Shown: positions 8,070-11,053 of the stretch, in pieces | Numbering within the stretch: position 1 is the stretch's first letter | Layout of the letters: every line of letters begins with the position of its first letter | Origin: Candidatus Nomurabacteria bacterium GW2011_GWF2_43_8 | GTDB taxonomy: Bacteria > Patescibacteriota > Minisyncoccia > Phycocordibacterales > UBA9973 | NCBI GenBank assembly: GCA_001000035.1 | Contig: LCGX01000012.1 | Coordinates: forward strand, 1-11,053 | DNA: 11,053 nucleotides | Direction: 5' to 3' | The notes under the pieces: generated by a model | What the model saw: the letters and a program-made list of their open reading frames with translations, nothing else | The model's database searches: none | Told to the model about the DNA's origin: nothing | Made by a program: the position numbers and the translations under genes

Positions 8070-9128
8070 ATGAGATTTATTGGTAACAAAGAACAATTAT
8101 TAGAACGTATCTACCAGGCCGTACTAGCAACGGGCGTAACAAAAGGGCATTTTTGCGACTTCTTTTCTGGCACCTCAAACGTTGGCCGCTTTTTTAAGGA
8201 AAAAGGATTTAAAATTACTTCATCTGATCTTCTCTATTTTTCGTATGTTCTACAGAAAGCCTACATATCAAACAATAACCAGCCCACATTTAAGAAGCTT
8301 CTGCAAAACATTAAAACAGCTGATAATAGCCTCTTCTCTTCTCCGCTTGAATCAGTAAGAAATTATCTTAATAATCTCAGGGGAATTAATGGTTTTATTT
8401 ATAAAAATTATACAGAAGAAGGCACAAAGAATCAGCAGCACAAAAGAAAATATTTTACTGCCGAAAATGGGAAAAGAATTGATGCCATACGCACCAAAAT
8501 AGAAGAATGGAAACAGAAAAAATTAATTAACGAGAATGAGTATTTTGTCTTGCTGGCGTCACTTATTGAAAGCGTTCCTTTTTACGCAAATATATCGGGA
8601 GTATACGCCGCATTTCTTAAACAATACGATCCCAGGGCGTTGAAACGTTTTGAGATAAAACCAATCAAATTCTATCCTGGTAAAAAAGAACACACAGTTT
8701 ATAACGGGGATAGCATGAATCTTATAAATGGTCTTAATGTAGATATTCTCTATATTGATCCGCCATATAACAACAGACAATATGCTCCGAATTATCATTT
8801 GCTGGAGACCATAGCTAAATATGATGCCCCAAAGATAAAAGGGACTACTGGTTTGAGAGAATATGCAAATCAAAAATCAGACTTCTGCAATAAAGATACC
8901 GCCATAATTGCACTTGATAAAATAGCAAAAACAGCCAAGTATAAATATTTAATTCTTAGCTATAACTCCGAAGGTATAATGCCAGAGAAAGATATAATGT
9001 TCGTGTTAAAAAAATACGGCGAGGTCACCCTTCAAAATATTGATTATCCAAGATTTAAGAGCAACAGTAACGGAGATTCTAAACACAAGAAAACAATCCA
9101 AGAGCAGCTCTATATTTTAAGAGGTTAG
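8070..9128 (+). CDS. D12-class DNA N6-adenine methyltransferase, second modification enzyme
   Basis: This 352-residue protein is predicted to transfer a methyl group from S-adenosylmethionine to adenine N6 in DNA. The N-terminus MRFIGNKEQLLERI is the usual D12 motif X (FIGNK, residues 3-7). FCDFFSGTSNVG (28-39) is motif I, and DPPYN (230-234) is the catalytic motif IV. The insert between motifs I and IV is long, about 190 residues, and includes a lysine-rich stretch that probably belongs to the target-recognition domain. It is diverged from the methyltransferase half of the upstream fusion, so it likely methylates a different sequence or the other strand of an asymmetric site. The ATG follows the upstream stop by one base with no ribosome-binding sequence, so it is probably translated by re-initiation in one operon. 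Its end overlaps the convergent endonuclease gene by 12 bases. Confidence 0.93.
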   Translation: MRFIGNKEQLLERIYQAVLATGVTKGHFCDFFSGTSNVGRFFKEKGFKITSSDLLYFSYVLQKAYISNNNQPTFKKLLQNIKTADNSLFSSPLESVRNYLNNLRGINGFIYKNYTEEGTKNQQHKRKYFTAENGKRIDAIRTKIEEWKQKKLINENEYFVLLASLIESVPFYANISGVYAAFLKQYDPRALKRFEIKPIKFYPGKKEHTVYNGDSMNLINGLNVDILYIDPPYNNRQYAPNYHLLETIAKYDAPKIKGTTGLREYANQKSDFCNKDTAIIALDKIAKTAKYKYLILSYNSEGIMPEKDIMFVLKKYGEVTLQNIDYPRFKSNSNGDSKHKKTIQEQLYILRG

Positions 9129-10502
9129 AAGTTTTTTAACTACTTCCTTAAAAATCTCTGGAGCTTGTTTGCCTAAGACCATCTCACCATTTTCATTCAG
9201 CATAAAACCTATTTGCTTTTCGGCGATAGTTTTTTCTTTGCTGCCAAAAATCACAACTGTTCGCAAAATCGAATCGGGATTATGCGATGGTTTAATAATT
9301 TTCTTTTCTATATAGGCAAAGTTTTTTAACTCGATTATGCCAAGTTTGCGAGTGGCGTATCTTTTACCTTCAACGTTTATAATCTGATTTCTGGCAGAAT
9401 CGTAAATAATCATATCTGGGAGATATATAATCATTGTTTTATCTCCAGATTTATATATAGCCCGTTTGCCTTCCTGGTATTTTTCTATTGCTATCGGCCC
9501 CAAACTCTTATGGATAAAATATCCTCGTTCCGAACCACCATGATTTGAATAAATTACATCGGCTTTTGTATAAGCTAGAATTGAAACATGCAAAAATATT
9601 GTGGCCATTTTTTCTTGAGAGTTCTCGTAATGCCAATAACTCTCGTGACTAATAGCAATGGGCAACTTTAGGCCGTCTAGCTTTATATCTAAACGATTGG
9701 CTATTTGAATAAATTTATTGTCTCTACCCAAATTTTCCTGCTTTAAACCATGATGAGTTATAACAATCTCCTTGGTCTTCTCCCACTTTCTGATACAGGC
9801 AGCAATAATAGTAAGGGCGCCTATATTTGGATCGTGCCCAATACCTCCAGCTTTATATAGCCTCCCAGAAACTTCTATACGATTTGGAAAAATCTTAACC
9901 TCAATGGGAACATTTCCCTTCGGAGGTTTTCTCATCGAATTTTTAACATTCACAAGTTCATCTAGACTGGAGAATGGTGTCATTATTTTTTCATCACAGA
10001 CCTTGCCTAGAATTTCAACACCAATGGTTTTTAACATTCTGGTTCCAAAAATATTGGTTTCTGTTGGCTTTTCTTTCTGCTCAATTTGAAGATTATAGAA
10101 CATAATCTTCTTAGCGTTCGGATAATAAAAATCTACGTAAACAAATTTACTGCATCTTTGATAGACTCCAGTATTTCTCGATTCTGAATCATCAGTTTTG
10201 GTTTCTTCAATTGCGTAAAGCGGTTCTGAATCCTGAACAGGCTCATTTTCCTGATAGAAAACAAGGAAATCAACAAAACTGGAATTGCCACTAGCGATCT
10301 TAATAAATACATTATTGAAATCCTTAGAGCTCGCTCCTTCGGCTTTGTAGGTGAACACAAAACGGCCCCCTTCGATAATGGGGACTATGCGTAATCCATC
10401 AATCTTTATTTGGAGCTTAAAATCAAGGGCTAGCTTTTCTAAGATTGCCTGGATCACGATTTTTTTAGGCATTTCTTCCGTGAGTATCCAGATATTCTTC
10501 AT
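9117..10502 (-). CDS. Putative type II restriction endonuclease with two PD-(D/E)xK-like sites
   Basis: This 461-residue protein is likely the nuclease partner of the two methyltransferases. The first nuclease signature is D78 in SFVDFLVFY followed by E100-T-K102 in AIEETKTDDSESRNTGVYQR, a D-x21-ExK arrangement. The second is P362-D363 in LPDMIIYD followed by E378-G-K380 in IINVEGKRY. Either could be catalytic. Two sites in one chain would resemble type IIS enzymes such as Mva1269I, which cut each strand with a separate site (known example, not a claim of homology). A histidine-containing ITHHG (248-252) is also present. I cannot name the family or the recognition site. The gene converges on the methyltransferase operon and is expressed from its own promoter on the right, which allows separate timing of restriction and modification. 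No signal peptide or membrane segment is seen. Confidence 0.72.
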   Translation of the reverse strand: MKNIWILTEEMPKKIVIQAILEKLALDFKLQIKIDGLRIVPIIEGGRFVFTYKAEGASSKDFNNVFIKIASGNSSFVDFLVFYQENEPVQDSEPLYAIEETKTDDSESRNTGVYQRCSKFVYVDFYYPNAKKIMFYNLQIEQKEKPTETNIFGTRMLKTIGVEILGKVCDEKIMTPFSSLDELVNVKNSMRKPPKGNVPIEVKIFPNRIEVSGRLYKAGGIGHDPNIGALTIIAACIRKWEKTKEIVITHHGLKQENLGRDNKFIQIANRLDIKLDGLKLPIAISHESYWHYENSQEKMATIFLHVSILAYTKADVIYSNHGGSERGYFIHKSLGPIAIEKYQEGKRAIYKSGDKTMIIYLPDMIIYDSARNQIINVEGKRYATRKLGIIELKNFAYIEKKIIKPSHNPDSILRTVVIFGSKEKTIAEKQIGFMLNENGEMVLGKQAPEIFKEVVKKLLTS

Positions 10503-10508
10503 AGATTC

Positions 10509-10537
10509 AAGATATCACGAAAAAATAAATTTGACTA
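10509..10537 (-). promoter_or_regulatory. Weak candidate promoter for the endonuclease gene
   Basis: On the minus strand TAGTCA (10537-10532), a 17-base spacer and TATCTT (10514-10509) occur, with a TG one base before the -10 box (extended -10). The start site would fall almost on the ATG at 10502, so the transcript would be leaderless. No Shine-Dalgarno sequence is present, which fits. A better -35 (TTGACA) lies farther upstream but has no matching -10. Confidence 0.33.
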
Positions 10538-10585
10538 CCCAGAGCAAAAATTGCGTAAATTCTTGTCAACTTCTGTCAGATTAAT

Positions 10586-10594
10586 TTATCCACA
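10586..10594 (+). promoter_or_regulatory. Single perfect DnaA box
   Basis: TTATCCACA matches the high-affinity DnaA box exactly. It lies between the endonuclease promoter region and the rightward RNA promoter. A lone box suggests transcriptional control by DnaA rather than an origin. A 9-base match in 11 kb is not rare enough to exclude chance. Confidence 0.4.
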
Positions 10595-10604
10595 GAAAAG
10601 GGGC

Positions 10605-10632
10605 TTGACCTTCACCCATATCCTGGTAAAAT
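10605..10632 (+). promoter_or_regulatory. Promoter of the structured RNA
   Basis: TTGACC (10605-10610), a 16-base spacer and TAAAAT (10627-10632) point rightward. The expected start is near 10639. No translatable frame of useful length follows before the terminator, so the promoter appears to serve an untranslated RNA or leader. Confidence 0.55.
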
Positions 10633-10638
10633 TAAAAT

Positions 10639-10772
10639 GTAGACAGAAGTAGAAAGGGTAAACGCTAAGAGCCCGTATGTATTAAAGCAAGCAAGTAGGG
10701 CTATAGCTTCTGTTCTCAATCGATTAGACGGATTAGAAATCGATCGAGGACGAGAAGTTATAGCCCTTTTTT
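10639..10772 (+). ncRNA. Structured RNA of about 134 bases: small RNA or attenuator leader, class unknown
   Basis: The region runs from a good promoter to a strong intrinsic terminator and has no open reading frame of note. Two mutually exclusive folds can be drawn. In one, ACAGAAG (10643-10649) pairs with CTTCTGT (10707-10713), enclosing AGCCC (10670-10674) paired with GGGCT (10698-10702). In the other, the same GGGCT and CTTCT segments form the 5' arm of the terminator hairpin. This is the usual design of a riboswitch or attenuator. I checked by eye for T-box, SAM, preQ1, guanidine, fluoride, SRP and 6S signatures and found none convincing. The downstream small gene at 10879 would be the natural target. 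A free-standing small RNA is equally possible. Confidence 0.5.
10697..10772 (+). terminator. Rho-independent terminator with an unusually long stem
   Basis: The 5' arm begins AGGGCTATAGCTTCT (10697-10711) and pairs with AGAAGTTATAGCCCT (10753-10767). The pairing then continues inward (10712-10725 with 10738-10751), giving about 29 base pairs with one bulge (G52 of the 107xx arm) and one A-C mismatch. The loop is about 12 bases. Six T residues (10767-10772) follow. Most bacterial terminators have stems of 5-12 pairs, so this hairpin probably does more than terminate. Confidence 0.8.
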
Positions 10773-10848
10773 GTTTGTGTAAATTAATTTAATACCCTTC
10801 TGAGGCAATCGCCTGGATAAGACATACATTTTTATAAGATGAGATTAG

Positions 10849-10878
10849 AGGCTAGCTCCCAGTTGGGGCCAGCCTTTT
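10849..10878 (+). promoter_or_regulatory. Terminator-like hairpin directly abutting a start codon
   Basis: GGCTAGCTCC (10850-10859) pairs with GGGGCCAGCC (10865-10874), ten pairs with one A-C mismatch and one T-G wobble around a five-base loop. An extra A-T pair sits at the base. TTTT follows, and the next base is the A of the ATG at 10879. A weak TATAAG box at 10833-10838 could start transcription just before the hairpin. The hairpin may act as an attenuator, a ribosome-access switch or a 5' stabiliser. Confidence 0.55.
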
Positions 10879-11053
10879 ATGTTGCCCCAAGAAGCTATCG
10901 AACAATTTAAAGAATTATATCTCAAACGCTATGGCGTGAAGCTTTCTGATGAGGAGGCTTCTTATCGCGCAAACAATCTTTTTAACCTTTACAAAATCAC
11001 TTACATGGGAGAGCCATGCATAGAGAAAATTAAACCAAAAACAACAAATAACT
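10879..11053 (+). CDS. Small conserved hypothetical protein, CPR-type (3' end outside the window)
   Basis: 58 codons are visible, starting MLPQEAIEQFKELYLKRYGV, then LSDEEASYRANNLFNLYKI, and open to the window edge. It is hydrophilic, predicted all-helical, with no membrane segment or catalytic motif. The pattern of a short helix, Y-G-hydrophobic, S-D-E-E-A and N-L-hydrophobic-L-hydrophobic recalls short proteins I associate with Parcubacteria genomes, usually of unknown function and often beside mobile or variable loci (recollection, not a search). There is no Shine-Dalgarno sequence; a terminator-like hairpin ends four bases before the ATG. Expression may be controlled by that hairpin and by the structured RNA upstream. 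The small size and helical pattern would also fit a DNA-binding or antitoxin-like protein, but nothing shows this. Confidence 0.7.
   Translation, partial: MLPQEAIEQFKELYLKRYGVKLSDEEASYRANNLFNLYKITYMGEPCIEKIKPKTTNN

Larger units (their letters stand above)
10569..10650. repeat. Nine-base inverted repeat flanking the DnaA box and RNA promoter
   Basis: ACTTCTGTC (10569-10577) is the exact reverse complement of GACAGAAGT (10642-10650). The arms lie 64 bases apart, on either side of the rightward RNA promoter. A third related copy, CTTCTGT (10707-10713), sits in the terminator stem. The arms could be paired operators for the divergent endonuclease and RNA transcription units. The right arm also has a possible RNA-pairing role. 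Confidence 0.4.

Noticed and set aside
10574..10595. CTGT...ACAG resembling a proteobacterial LexA box
   Set aside because: The half-sites are 14 bases apart instead of 8, and the ACAG is largely part of the DnaA box, so this is not a valid SOS box.
10566..10620. Replication origin
   Set aside because: Only one DnaA box, no cluster, no dnaA/dnaN neighbours and no clear AT-rich unwinding region.
10639..10772. Retron msr-msd, tracrRNA, tRNA or SRP/6S RNA
   Set aside because: No reverse transcriptase, cas gene or CRISPR repeat is in the window. There is no TTCGA arm or GGAA-AGCAGCC core, and no large central bubble typical of 6S RNA.

Overview
The window is a low-GC (roughly 30-40%) bacterial defence and modification island. 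It carries a Patescibacteria/CPR-like signature, which is an inference. The cut-off small protein at the right end resembles a family of short proteins I associate with Parcubacteria. Start codons lack Shine-Dalgarno sequences, and TGA is a normal stop, which argues against the SR1/Gracilibacteria code. No rRNA, tRNA, integrase, transposase or CRISPR array is visible.

Layout. Positions 1-121 hold the first codons of a leftward gene and its strong sigma70-type promoter. Positions 122-280 are a GC-richer (about 49%) coding remnant without a start codon. Positions 289-6458 form a leftward two-gene operon. Its first gene is a giant STAND/NACHT ATPase with an N-terminal nuclease-like domain and a long alpha-solenoid, an Avs-like layout. 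An unrecognised 496-residue partner follows, coupled by a 4-base ATGA overlap. A short divergent control region (about 6458-6542) separates this operon from a rightward methyltransferase operon. That operon encodes a complete LexA repressor fused to a Dam-type adenine methyltransferase, then after one base a second D12-class adenine methyltransferase. A leftward restriction-endonuclease-like gene converges on it and overlaps its end by 12 bases. Positions 10503-10878 are a dense non-coding region. It holds a candidate promoter for the endonuclease, a perfect DnaA box, an inverted repeat, and a promoter-driven structured RNA ending in a very long terminator hairpin. A second hairpin abuts the start codon of the last, partial gene.

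How the parts may work together. Two methyltransferases plus a nuclease with two possible PD-(D/E)xK sites suggest a restriction-modification system for an asymmetric recognition site. The LexA-methyltransferase fusion could repress its own operon and be inactivated by RecA-stimulated self-cleavage, tying modification to the SOS response. It starts 84 bp from the proposed start of the divergent STAND operon, so one regulator could control both defence systems. The fusion and the non-coding RNA are the most unusual items. The domain motifs are read directly from the sequence; the regulatory links are inference.
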